Virus record (IMG/VR): IMGVR_UViG_3300029309_000189
Location: 1 to 31,818 of that record
Reading direction: 5' to 3' (one strand)
Source of the DNA: a virus
Length of the DNA: 31,818 bases
The translations under genes and the position numbers were made by a program. Shown here in pieces: positions 25,117 to 31,335 of this stretch (position 1 is its first letter; the number at the start of each line of letters is the position of its first letter). The notes beneath the pieces were generated by a model. It ran no database searches and was not told where the DNA came from. It saw only the letters and a program-made list of their open reading frames with translations.

Positions 25117-25582
25117 CTAAGCATCTCCTTATAGCTTTAATACGTTGTTGTTGTTTTGGCTCTCTGATCCATGCATCAGGAATAGAGACATCAGAAAAAT
25201 TAAAACCAAACCGATCACACCACATGGCATAAGTTGTTTTGCTTTTCTTTCCGATTCTTGTTCTTGAGTTACTAAACACAAATCGTATATCAAGATCAGG
25301 ATGTTGCTCTTTAATAAGCTTATGTTTTGATCTATCACTCGACACAAATTGTCCTTTAGCTTCAATGATAATTCCATTAGGTAAAATAAAATCTGGTGTA
25401 TATTTAGAGGTTGGCTTGGAGTATTTAACTGTAAGTGTTTCATACTCAAACTTAATTCTTTGTTGACATAGTTGACTTGCAATCTCTCTCTCCAAACCAC
25501 TTCTAAATTTTCTCGGACTAGAAATCGTCTGTTTCCTCTGATACTTTATCTTCCTCTGTGGTTGAATCTGTATCAGGTGCTT
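25094..25582 (-). CDS. Endonuclease I (Holliday junction resolvase), gp3 equivalent
   Basis: Close to T7 endonuclease I (149 aa) from RKFRSGLEREIASQL onward. Catalytic residues are visible: Glu in SGLE, Asp in YTPDFILPNG, and Glu and Lys in IIIEAKG. DRSKHKLIKEQHPDLDIRFV and IPDAWIREPK also match the family. It resolves branched DNA and breaks host DNA. The start is uncertain: the ATG at 25582 gives 162 aa and overlaps the SSB gene by 65 bases, an ATG at 25627 overlaps more, and homology begins near 25510, so a non-ATG start (an ATT after AGAGGA) is conceivable. Confidence 0.92.
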   Translation of the reverse strand, partial: KHLIQIQPQRKIKYQRKQTISSPRKFRSGLEREIASQLCQQRIKFEYETLTVKYSKPTSKYTPDFILPNGIIIEAKGQFVSSDRSKHKLIKEQHPDLDIRFVFSNSRTRIGKKSKTTYAMWCDRFGFNFSDVSIPDAWIREPKQQQRIKAIRRCLDDRKKKN

Positions 25583-26120
25583 CATAACCTTTTTCTTCTT
25601 TAAATCCATGACTACCCATATCTCCATCTTTACCTGAAACTAACTCTATTATTTGCACTGCTCTTAATCTCATCGTGCATCCATAATTACTACCTGCTAG
25701 GTAAGGAATTAACAAAGCACTAACTTTACACTTTGTTCCTCCCCAAATTTGTTCATTAGTTAGCTTGCGACCTTTGGAATCAACAACAACTGGCTTGATA
25801 TCAACTTGTGATCCATCTTTCATATTAATTTTTGACTTTTGTTTAAAGTTGAAAATAAAATTACCAGTAGGTTGCTCTTGATCGTCTAGCTCATCTTTGT
25901 ATGGTAAGTTATTTGGTGATACTTTCTTACCCTTACCGAGCTCTTTAGCTTTAGCAACAGTATCTTCTATTTTTTTAATAAGTGGAGCTGCTTGTTCTTT
26001 AGTAAGAATCAAACCAAGCTTGTATTCACCAGGATTTGAATATTGATCGTCTGGGTAGTTAAGCCAAGGGTATCTTGCTATACCGATGTCGGTAACTATT
26101 TGTTCAAATTTATTTGCCAT
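25518..26120 (-). CDS. Single-stranded DNA-binding protein, gp2.5 equivalent
   Basis: 200 aa. Features of the gp2.5 family: RYPWLNYPDDQYSNPGEYKL near the N-terminus, GRKLTNEQIWGGTKCKVSAL, followed by LIPYLAGSNYGCTMRLRAVQ, and a strongly acidic tail ending in Phe (STTEEDKVSEETDDF). In T7 the acidic tail with terminal Phe contacts polymerase and helicase. The N-terminal part would form the OB fold. It is the first gene after RNA polymerase, with AAAGGAA before its ATG. Confidence 0.93.
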   Translation of the reverse strand: MANKFEQIVTDIGIARYPWLNYPDDQYSNPGEYKLGLILTKEQAAPLIKKIEDTVAKAKELGKGKKVSPNNLPYKDELDDQEQPTGNFIFNFKQKSKINMKDGSQVDIKPVVVDSKGRKLTNEQIWGGTKCKVSALLIPYLAGSNYGCTMRLRAVQIIELVSGKDGDMGSHGFKEEKGYEAPDTDSTTEEDKVSEETDDF

Positions 26121-26145
26121 ATCTATTCCTTTCTAAAAGTAGCAA

Positions 26146-26168
26146 CACATAGATTTAATACCTATGTG
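26146..26168 (-). promoter_or_regulatory. Inverted repeat in the RNA polymerase-SSB gap
   Basis: A perfect 7-bp inverted repeat, CACATAG and CTATGTG, separated by 9 bases, in the 57-base gap between the RNA polymerase stop and the SSB ATG. It lacks a proper T run, so it is a weak terminator candidate. It could instead be an operator, an RNA-processing hairpin or part of a promoter for the replication genes. In T7 the early/middle boundary with a terminator lies just past gene 1, near the equivalent place. Confidence 0.45.
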
Positions 26169-26177
26169 GATTAGTTA

Positions 26178-28622
26178 TTATGAAAAAAAGAACTCAGATT
26201 CTAATACCTGATCTATAATTAGATCTCCTTTTTTTGGTGGCATCGGAACTTCATCCTTTTTTGATTCAGGAAGCATTGAAATAATGTCATTCCTAAAATC
26301 AATTAACACATCATGGCTCTTGTAGATATCAACAAAAGTTGCTCTACAACATTCACCAAGACGTTCTACATCAGCAGCTAGTGTTCCATAACTATCGTGC
26401 ACCATAGCAAAATCTTTTATACCCTCTGCAAAAGCAGTGCATAAAGTCATTTGTAAATGGCAACTATCAAGAGCATGCACCCAGTTAGGTGAAACTCCTG
26501 CTGCTTGTTTTCTTTTATCCCACTTACTATTAAGATTCTCATTTGAAACTTTAAGTTGTGGTCTAAAAACTTTTCCCATCAATTTTGTTTGTATTTGTAA
26601 TGGCTTGTAGTTTTCGTAAGCTTGTTGCACTGGAAAACCCATAGGTGTATACCACACTATCGGAATACCCTCAGAGCTTGCAATTCGTGCTACATCTTGT
26701 AACCATTTCATTACCTTAGATGCAGCTTCAATGACATCACTGGCCACTTGCCACATAATTTTTGCAAGGTAACTACAAGCTTTTAATAGCTCATCACCAA
26801 AAGGATGCATGTGACCTTTCTCTTTTCTTTTCTGAACTATTTCATTTACAAAGTCAGTCCAGGAATATTGTCTACTGCCATAACATATTGTCATGGTAGG
26901 TCTCTTAGCTATGCTTCGATCAACACCAAAGTCTAACCACTTCTGAGCAAAAGGGTTTTCTTCTTTTTGCAATCTCAGTATCACATTGTCTGCGACTTTT
27001 TGATAAATGTCGGCAGGCACTTCACTTGGTATCATGTTAACTTGTTTGCCAGTAACCAAGCTTCGTATTGATGCACTAAAATGTTGGAGACCTGAACATG
27101 TTGCATCCATAGATACTGGAAGTGAACTTTTATATTCTATACCTTGGTCTAAAAAATTTTTCCATTCAAAACAAAAAGCAAGAAACTGCCAAGGGTCATC
27201 AGCATCCATCCAAAACTTATTATTGTAAGGATCTTCTGCCGATGCTTTTATTTTATCATTGTGTTCCTCAACAAAATCTATTCGATCCTGAAAAGAACAC
27301 TTATCATATCCAAAACAATTAGAGCCATGTATTGCCAGATAACATGCACCTTTCTCACCTAATGGTTTTGCATTCGCAAATGTAAGTAATGCTTTTTGAT
27401 AGTCAGCACCTTGTGGATTTAAAAAGGCAGTGGTTGCATATAGCCTACCTCTAAAATCTAATTGATAAGGAAAGTAAAACTTATAGTTATAGAACTTGTC
27501 AGCTAACTCAAATGTTTTTGCACATTGTATCTGCTTTGATTTATGCCTTTCCACCTCACCATACCATACAACCATCTGAGCTTTATACTTTCTAAGAATA
27601 TCTTTATTTTTTAATGACTCTTCACTTGGCTTGATTGGTTTTTCATCTTTCAAATCACCAGGAACTGATCCAACAGTATGACCTTTCTCCCAAAAATGTT
27701 TTTGTACTTTTAGTATTTCTCTATTTATAACAAAAGGTGTTTCCTGACAGATGTTTATAGAGTCATATACACCAGTCATATCTTTCTCAGCTAACTCTTG
27801 CAGATATTTATTGTTTTTAGTTTTTACTACAGTAAGTGGTGGTAGATGATTAGAGTAATAACCACCTCCATAAGGTGACTGCCATAATTTTGGTATTACA
27901 ACTGTCGGTAATCTTTCAGGATGTAGTATTGATCCTCTGAGCTTTTTCTCCTTAATCCATTTAATACATTTATCAGTTGGACTAATAAATTTTTGCACCT
28001 TTTTACCTTTTCTAAAATCTAACTCTGAGAATAAATCACTTACTAATTCTACTATGACATATAAAGTTCTACCAACTCTGAGTTTATCTTTAACAGTCCA
28101 TTCTATTCTTTGTAGGCCATCCCTTTGTGATGCTTCTAAATATTTTCTACGACTATACTCGTATCCTGCATTTCTACTTTTCAGATCAGCATAAATTTTA
28201 TCAAACAATTCTGGGTTTTGTTCTGCCATAGCTTCACAATTTATTTCGTCTAAAATGTGTTTGCCAATTTTTATAAATGTAGATGTAGCAGGTTTTCTTC
28301 TAGTTGCATTGTTAAGTAAAGTCTTCAGTGTAATAATTGCTGCTTTATCAGGTTCTATTAATTGTAAGTTCTCAATAGCTTGTGCTCTTAGCACTGGACT
28401 GTTCTTTGCTTTTTCATTGGCTATATACTCATCAAGTTTATCAGCCACTGGTTTTATGTAATGTTTAACTAAATACTTTGCATAATCTGTAGTTGCTTCC
28501 TGACCTCTGTCTTTTTTCTTTTCGTTGTTTTTCTCATATCTGTTGATGCCTAGCACTCGACTCTCAAGCTCTAAGTTTATTTGTTCCTCAAGGTTTACTT
28601 GCTCTTTTATCTTATCTGCCAT
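26178..28622 (-). CDS. Phage single-subunit RNA polymerase, gp1 equivalent
   Basis: 814 aa (T7 is 883). Visible motifs: DFRGR at 389-393; motif A VSMDATCSGLQHFSA with Asp506; motif B RSIAKRPTMTICYGS with Lys573 and Tyr581; motif C VHDSYGT with His742 and Asp743. The C-terminus ESEFFFS parallels the T7 ESDFAFA end. It would transcribe middle and late phage genes from its own promoters. The ribosome site AAGGAG sits six bases before the ATG. A small hydrophobic frame overlaps its first codons. The promoter sequence it reads is not known; see the findings on repeated motifs. Confidence 0.98.
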   Translation of the reverse strand: MADKIKEQVNLEEQINLELESRVLGINRYEKNNEKKKDRGQEATTDYAKYLVKHYIKPVADKLDEYIANEKAKNSPVLRAQAIENLQLIEPDKAAIITLKTLLNNATRRKPATSTFIKIGKHILDEINCEAMAEQNPELFDKIYADLKSRNAGYEYSRRKYLEASQRDGLQRIEWTVKDKLRVGRTLYVIVELVSDLFSELDFRKGKKVQKFISPTDKCIKWIKEKKLRGSILHPERLPTVVIPKLWQSPYGGGYYSNHLPPLTVVKTKNNKYLQELAEKDMTGVYDSINICQETPFVINREILKVQKHFWEKGHTVGSVPGDLKDEKPIKPSEESLKNKDILRKYKAQMVVWYGEVERHKSKQIQCAKTFELADKFYNYKFYFPYQLDFRGRLYATTAFLNPQGADYQKALLTFANAKPLGEKGACYLAIHGSNCFGYDKCSFQDRIDFVEEHNDKIKASAEDPYNNKFWMDADDPWQFLAFCFEWKNFLDQGIEYKSSLPVSMDATCSGLQHFSASIRSLVTGKQVNMIPSEVPADIYQKVADNVILRLQKEENPFAQKWLDFGVDRSIAKRPTMTICYGSRQYSWTDFVNEIVQKRKEKGHMHPFGDELLKACSYLAKIMWQVASDVIEAASKVMKWLQDVARIASSEGIPIVWYTPMGFPVQQAYENYKPLQIQTKLMGKVFRPQLKVSNENLNSKWDKRKQAAGVSPNWVHALDSCHLQMTLCTAFAEGIKDFAMVHDSYGTLAADVERLGECCRATFVDIYKSHDVLIDFRNDIISMLPESKKDEVPMPPKKGDLIIDQVLESEFFFS

Positions 28623-28767
28623 TACTACTCCTTATAACTGACATTAAATACAACCACATAGGCATTAAAACCATCGGTTGACATAGAGACAAGGCTATTT
28701 TGTTAGGAAGGAAATTAAAGAATGCCAAGGTGCAGGGAAGATGCTTAAGATTTTGAATCCTTTGCAT
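28612..28767 (-). CDS. Possible small hydrophobic protein upstream of RNA polymerase
   Basis: A 51-codon frame, MQRIQNLKHLPCTLAFFNFL at the start, with a second hydrophobic stretch rich in Met, Leu and Trp (LMPMWLYLMSVI). It ends 11 bases inside the RNA polymerase gene, and AAGGG lies nine bases before its ATG. It covers most of an otherwise empty 208-base gap. Third codon positions are richer in G/C than in neighbours. It may be a membrane peptide, or the gap may only be regulatory. Coupled translation with RNA polymerase is possible. Confidence 0.4.
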   Translation of the reverse strand: MQRIQNLKHLPCTLAFFNFLPNKIALSLCQPMVLMPMWLYLMSVIRSSNGR

Positions 28768-28807
28768 AAAATCAACCCTTGCTCACTGTGGCTTTCAGAG
28801 TAGCCAA

Positions 28808-28846
28808 TGTCGCTATGTCACCAAATCGTGTCACTTTAGTGTCACC
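28808..28846 (-). repeat. Cluster of GTGACA direct repeats at the 3' end of the integrase gene
   Basis: On the minus strand GTGACA occurs three times, at about 11- and 13-base spacing, followed by a degenerate GCGACA, spanning the last codons of the integrase gene and the following gap. The repeats could be binding sites for the recombinase arm domain or for a regulator of RNA polymerase expression. Chance is possible because part of the block is coding. Confidence 0.3.
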
Positions 28847-29835
28847 ACTTTAGTAGACTGTAATATGTCTCTTGCTTGCTCTAAATTCTTATCACACAAG
28901 TGAGCATAACGTAGAGTTGTTTGCATGGATTTGTGACCCATCCATTTCATAACCACAGTCAATGGTACACCTTTTTGTACCAGTCTAGATGCACAAGTGT
29001 GTCGGCAAATGTGTGGTACAAAATCTTCATCATTTCTATCTAAATGAATCCTTACTCGATTCCACCAAGCTCTAACCTGATGGTCTTTAAAAATAAACCT
29101 ATTGTATTTCTTAAGTATACTTGTAGCTCTATCAGTCAAATAAACAGTCCTCTCTAAATCATTCTTACTACCATAGACAATCATAGAGTTATCTTTTTCG
29201 TTTAAGTCTTTAAAAGAAACTTTGAGAGCTTCACTTCTCCAACGTAATCCAGTGTCAATTAGAAATACTACAAAGTCAGAGAACTCTTTGTTGCACTGGT
29301 CAAGAAATTTTATGATTTTTGCTTCGTCATCATCAGATAAAAAACTAAGTCTACCTTTCCCCTCTTTAAGTTGTTCGAGTTTAGGTTGATGATCTAATGC
29401 ACCTATCTTGACTGCATATCTAAAAGACCTGCTCATAACTGCATTGTATCTATTAACTGTTGCATTAGAAACCTTACGTTGTTCTGTGAGATAGTCCCTT
29501 ACTTCTTCAAGATGCTTATACTTTATGCAGCTTACTGGTAAGTTCTTACCTAAAATATCCATTATAAGTTTCATCTTAGAAAAACTATTTAGTTTTATTT
29601 CATGCTCATAAAATCGTTTATGTACGTCAGAAAATAAGTTCTCTAAAGTGTATATAGATTTTACCTTTTTACCAGTTGGTATAGGTAAACCTTTTTCTAG
29701 TGAATGCATCACTTCAGCATAAAATAACTTAGCTTCACTTTGTGTTACAAACACTGGCCTTATTCTCTGTGGCTTGTGATCTTTACCAAGAAAACAATCA
29801 GCAATCCACTTGTTTCCTCTAAATATTACTCCCAC
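28831..29835 (-). CDS. int: Tyrosine-recombinase integrase
   Basis: 334 aa with a complete tyrosine recombinase active site: Arg198 in DTGLRWRSEAL, Lys224 in the beta-hairpin, His275 and Arg278 in HICRH, His301 in WMGHKS, and the nucleophile Tyr310 in TTLRYAH. The N-terminal part has an arm-binding-like region and a core-binding SAM-like helical domain (about 60-145). The start is GTG, with GAGGAG upstream. It sits before the RNA polymerase gene, as in integrase-carrying marine T7-like phages, and a tRNA-like att site lies 31 bases upstream. It would insert the phage genome at a host tRNA gene. Confidence 0.96.
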   Translation of the reverse strand: MGVIFRGNKWIADCFLGKDHKPQRIRPVFVTQSEAKLFYAEVMHSLEKGLPIPTGKKVKSIYTLENLFSDVHKRFYEHEIKLNSFSKMKLIMDILGKNLPVSCIKYKHLEEVRDYLTEQRKVSNATVNRYNAVMSRSFRYAVKIGALDHQPKLEQLKEGKGRLSFLSDDDEAKIIKFLDQCNKEFSDFVVFLIDTGLRWRSEALKVSFKDLNEKDNSMIVYGSKNDLERTVYLTDRATSILKKYNRFIFKDHQVRAWWNRVRIHLDRNDEDFVPHICRHTCASRLVQKGVPLTVVMKWMGHKSMQTTLRYAHLCDKNLEQARDILQSTKVVTLK

Positions 29836-29866
29836 AAATGCTCCTCTCTATAAGACTAGTATCACA

Positions 29867-29893
29867 TGGTAGAGGTGGTGGGAATTGAACCCA
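29867..29893 (-). other. Putative attP core resembling the 3' end of a tRNA gene
   Basis: Read on the minus strand: GGGTTCAATTCCCACC followed by ACCTCTACCA. This is a T-arm (GGG-TTCAATT-CCC), a 7-base acceptor 3' strand (CACCTCT), a discriminator A and CCA. No matching 5' half (AGAGGTG or similar), D-arm or anticodon arm is found upstream, so it is a fragment and not a tRNA gene. Next to the integrase start, it is most simply the phage attachment core copying the host tRNA 3' end. The host tRNA is not identifiable here. Confidence 0.75.
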
Positions 29894-29902
29894 ACCGAGA
29901 AA

Positions 29903-29914
29903 TTTCTCATTAGT
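29903..29914 (-). promoter_or_regulatory. ACTNATGAGAAA motif, copy E, upstream of integrase
   Basis: Minus-strand ACTAATGAGAAA, the same 12-base core as the copies at 30700, 30727, 31287 and 31347. It overlaps a perfect palindrome GAGAAATTTCTC (29897-29908) and lies ten bases from the attP core, about 70 bases before the integrase start. The A/T-rich tail of the other copies is replaced by TTTCT. A promoter or operator for the integrase gene is possible. Confidence 0.5.
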
Positions 29915-29965
29915 GTTAAGCTATCACAAGATGCCTTTTGGCAGCAAATGATTTTTGTGTCAGAG

Positions 29966-30184
29966 TCAGCACCAATATACTTGATCATCCTCTTGCCTTT
30001 CATTTTGTTTCTTATTAGTTTCTCCATCATCTCTTTCTACTTGTGTTACATTTAAATCAATTCTATCATCCATAGAATTATCAACACTTTCTATGTCTAA
30101 TATGTCTCCATTATCCATATAGCAACCCACATATAAATCTGGGTCACACTTTTGTAATTGTTTTATAAGGTCTTTTACTCTCAT
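29966..30184 (-). CDS. Small early protein (72 aa)
   Basis: Best start is the ATG at 30184, one base after the upstream stop and with GAGG at proper distance; an ATG at 30211 lies inside the upstream gene. The N-terminus MRVKDLIKQLQKCDPDLYVG resembles the common small phage proteins starting M-VK-LI-QL---DPDL-V, seen in many phages without known function. The C-terminal half is very acidic and polar (NSMDDRIDLNVTQVERDD). It is part of the early cluster read before the integrase. Confidence 0.6.
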   Translation of the reverse strand: MRVKDLIKQLQKCDPDLYVGCYMDNGDILDIESVDNSMDDRIDLNVTQVERDDGETNKKQNERQEDDQVYWC

Positions 30185-30185
30185 T

Positions 30186-30392
30186 TCACACATCCTCTGG
30201 CTTGATAGCATTAAAAATTTCCTCGTGTTTAATATTCAATGCTTTATGTATTTTATTCATAGCACGTCTTACCTCATGCCATTGTTCATCATTGCTATCA
30301 ATACCTTGAGAAATGCAATCTTCTCTTGCCATATATAAGACATCCCAAACTTCAGATAAACATAACATTAATTCTTTTTTATCGTGTTTCAT
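30186..30392 (-). CDS. Small early hypothetical protein (68 aa)
   Basis: 68 aa, MKHDKKELMLCLSEVWDVLY at the start, mainly helical and charged, with two Cys in the first half (Cys11 and Cys26). Its ATG shares a base with the upstream stop (TAATG), and its own stop is followed by the next gene's start one base later, so it is translationally coupled on both sides. No family recognised. The early position suggests host-interaction roles, but nothing in the sequence shows this. Confidence 0.6.
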   Translation of the reverse strand: MKHDKKELMLCLSEVWDVLYMAREDCISQGIDSNDEQWHEVRRAMNKIHKALNIKHEEIFNAIKPEDV

Positions 30393-30688
30393 TACTCACT
30401 CCTTTTTTTAGTTGCTAACTGTCGTAGCCACTCTTTACCACCAAAAGGGAAAGCTATAAAACATTCTTGCAAAAACTCTGCGTGTTTTATCCCTATGCTT
30501 TTGGCATACACAACTTCTATTTTTCTATAGTCATCTTGCTCACCACCATTGTCATCAGGTAGAGAATCAGGAAACACATCCCTGATTAATTCTTGATCAT
30601 CTTTTACATCAACATCATCTTGATGAATGACATAGTCATTGTATTCATTGAAACCATCAATGATTTTATATTGTACTAATATTGGCAT
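30392..30688 (-). CDS. Small acidic early protein (98 aa)
   Basis: 98 aa. The first 55 residues are strongly acidic (VIHQDDVDVKDDQELIRDVF, then PDSLPDDNGGEQDD). The rest is more neutral (YRKIEVVYAKSIGIKHAEFL) and ends basic (RQLATKKRSE). AAGGAG precedes the ATG, and two motif copies lie just upstream at 30700-30743, making it the likely first gene of a transcript continuing to the integrase. Acidic early proteins in T7-like phages can inhibit host enzymes; that is only a possibility here. Confidence 0.6.
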   Translation of the reverse strand: MPILVQYKIIDGFNEYNDYVIHQDDVDVKDDQELIRDVFPDSLPDDNGGEQDDYRKIEVVYAKSIGIKHAEFLQECFIAFPFGGKEWLRQLATKKRSE

Positions 30689-30699
30689 TATTTACTCCT

Positions 30700-30743
30700 T
30701 TTTATTTCTCATAAGTATTAATATTATTTTGTTTCTCATAAGT
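30700..30743 (-). promoter_or_regulatory. Tandem ACTTATGAGAAA motifs (copies A and B) upstream of early genes
   Basis: Two copies, 30700-30716 and 30727-30743 on the minus strand, 27 bases apart. Within each, a 16-base block (TAATACTTATGAGAAA) is identical. They end 12 bases before the ATG of the 30392-30688 gene. The TAATAC start recalls the T7 promoter beginning TAATACGACTCAC, but the rest differs. A promoter pair or operator pair is likely; which polymerase or regulator reads it is unknown. Confidence 0.6.
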
Positions 30744-30762
30744 ATTATGTTATAACCTCCTT

Positions 30763-30802
30763 AGAGCTAGGAGAATTAGTTACTCGCCTAGCTCTTTTTT
30801 TT
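30763..30802 (+). terminator. Strong intrinsic terminator facing the plus strand
   Basis: The 9-bp arms AGAGCTAGG and CCTAGCTCT enclose a 15-base loop and are followed on the plus strand by eight T residues. Read on the minus strand the hairpin is followed by AAGGAGG, not T's, so an intrinsic terminator works for plus-strand transcripts. It begins two bases after the end of a minus-strand gene. No plus-strand gene is seen nearby. Confidence 0.7.
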
Positions 30803-30804
30803 GG

Positions 30805-30981
30805 TTAACTATCTCTCATCTCCTCAATCATGGCATCAATTTCTACTGCACAGAAACCACATACCCAACCCTCGACATCACCATCATCTCGAGGGTATCT
30901 GTTAACAAACCTACCACTACCAAAGTGGCAGGGTTCACCACACTCTACACATATTTGTGAATCAAATAAGTCTTTAGTCAT
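30805..30981 (-). CDS. Small Cys-rich (zinc-binding) early protein, 58 aa
   Basis: A 58-aa frame, MTKDLFDSQICVECGEPCHF at the start, CGFCAVEIDAMIEEMRDS at the end. Cys11, Cys14 and Cys18, with Cys41 and Cys44 (CxxC), suggest a zinc-binding treble-clef or ribbon, with a short charged loop between (RYPRDDGDVEGW). Its ATG overlaps the upstream gene's stop by 8 bases, which supports translation. Such proteins often bind nucleic acids or host proteins. No exact family recognised. Confidence 0.75.
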   Translation of the reverse strand: MTKDLFDSQICVECGEPCHFGSGRFVNRYPRDDGDVEGWVCGFCAVEIDAMIEEMRDS

Positions 30982-31222
30982 AACTTTTTCCTTTCAATTC
31001 ATCAATGTTATCGTTAATTACATTTAATATTTTACCAATGTTTGGATCAGTTGAGGTTATTTTTAATTCCTCAATGGTATCTGCATCAACACACAGATCC
31101 TCCTCGATCCATTCTTGCTCTTCCTCTTTCCAATCTTTGACATCTTCCTGAGTGCCAAAGCTTATATAGATTCCTCTATCCTCGTGGACAGTTCTTTTAT
31201 ATATTTTATAGTGTTTAGTCAT
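30974..31222 (-). CDS. Small acidic early protein (82 aa)
   Basis: 82 aa. The N-terminus is basic (MTKHYKIYKRTVHEDRGIYI); the middle is very acidic (DVKDWKEEEQEWIEEDLCVD, then ADTIEELKI), with one Cys. AAGGGG lies before the ATG. It is the first gene after the leader region at 31223-31326 and is coupled to the Cys-rich gene after it. Net acidity and early position recall host-takeover proteins, but I do not recognise it. Confidence 0.65.
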   Translation of the reverse strand: MTKHYKIYKRTVHEDRGIYISFGTQEDVKDWKEEEQEWIEEDLCVDADTIEELKITSTDPNIGKILNVINDNIDELKGKSYD

Positions 31223-31251
31223 ATGTTACCCCTTTTTTTAGTTAATGACAT

Positions 31252-31278
31252 AAGAGGAGACCTTAACGATCTCCCCTT
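31252..31278 (-). ncRNA. Leader hairpin before the early genes
   Basis: On the minus strand the arms AAGGGGAGATC and GGTCTCCTCTT pair over 11 bp (two G.U pairs) around the loop GTTAA. The G.U pairs become mismatches on the plus strand, so selection seems to act on minus-strand RNA. No T run follows, so it is not a normal terminator. It lies between motif copy C and the first well-sized early gene, and could be a 5' mRNA stabiliser or RNase III site. Confidence 0.5.
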
Positions 31279-31286
31279 TTCGAAAT

Positions 31287-31303
31287 TTTTATTTCTCATC
31301 AGT
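31287..31303 (-). promoter_or_regulatory. ACTGATGAGAAA motif, copy C
   Basis: Minus-strand ACTGATGAGAAATAAAA. It differs from copy D (31347) at one base and from copy A (30700) at one base over 17 positions. It lies in the 104-base gap before the early gene at 30974-31222, just ahead of the leader hairpin. Candidate promoter or operator. Confidence 0.55.
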
Positions 31304-31310
31304 GCCATTT

Positions 31311-31335
31311 AAACTATAATTTCAAACTATAATTT
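31311..31335. repeat. Tandem AAACTATAATTT repeat
   Basis: A 12-base unit, AAACTATAATTT, occurs twice with one base between (31311-31322 and 31324-31335). Each holds TATAAT on the plus strand, the consensus -10 box of host promoters. The second copy overlaps the stop codon of the 31327-31467 gene. It may be a plus-strand promoter or a binding site, or just AT-rich sequence. Confidence 0.4.

Noticed and set aside
25129-25500. 123-codon minus-strand frame inside endonuclease I
   Set aside because: Shadow frame; the endonuclease reading contains the catalytic residues.
29867-29960. A complete tRNA gene ending at 29867
   Set aside because: Only the T-arm and acceptor 3' strand are present; no pairing 5' acceptor strand, D-arm or anticodon arm upstream, and one T-stem pair is mismatched.
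29848-30030. 60-codon minus-strand frame upstream of integrase
   Set aside because: It runs through the tRNA-like attP and the ACTNATGAGAAA motif and overlaps the better-supported 72-aa gene; composition is not gene-like.
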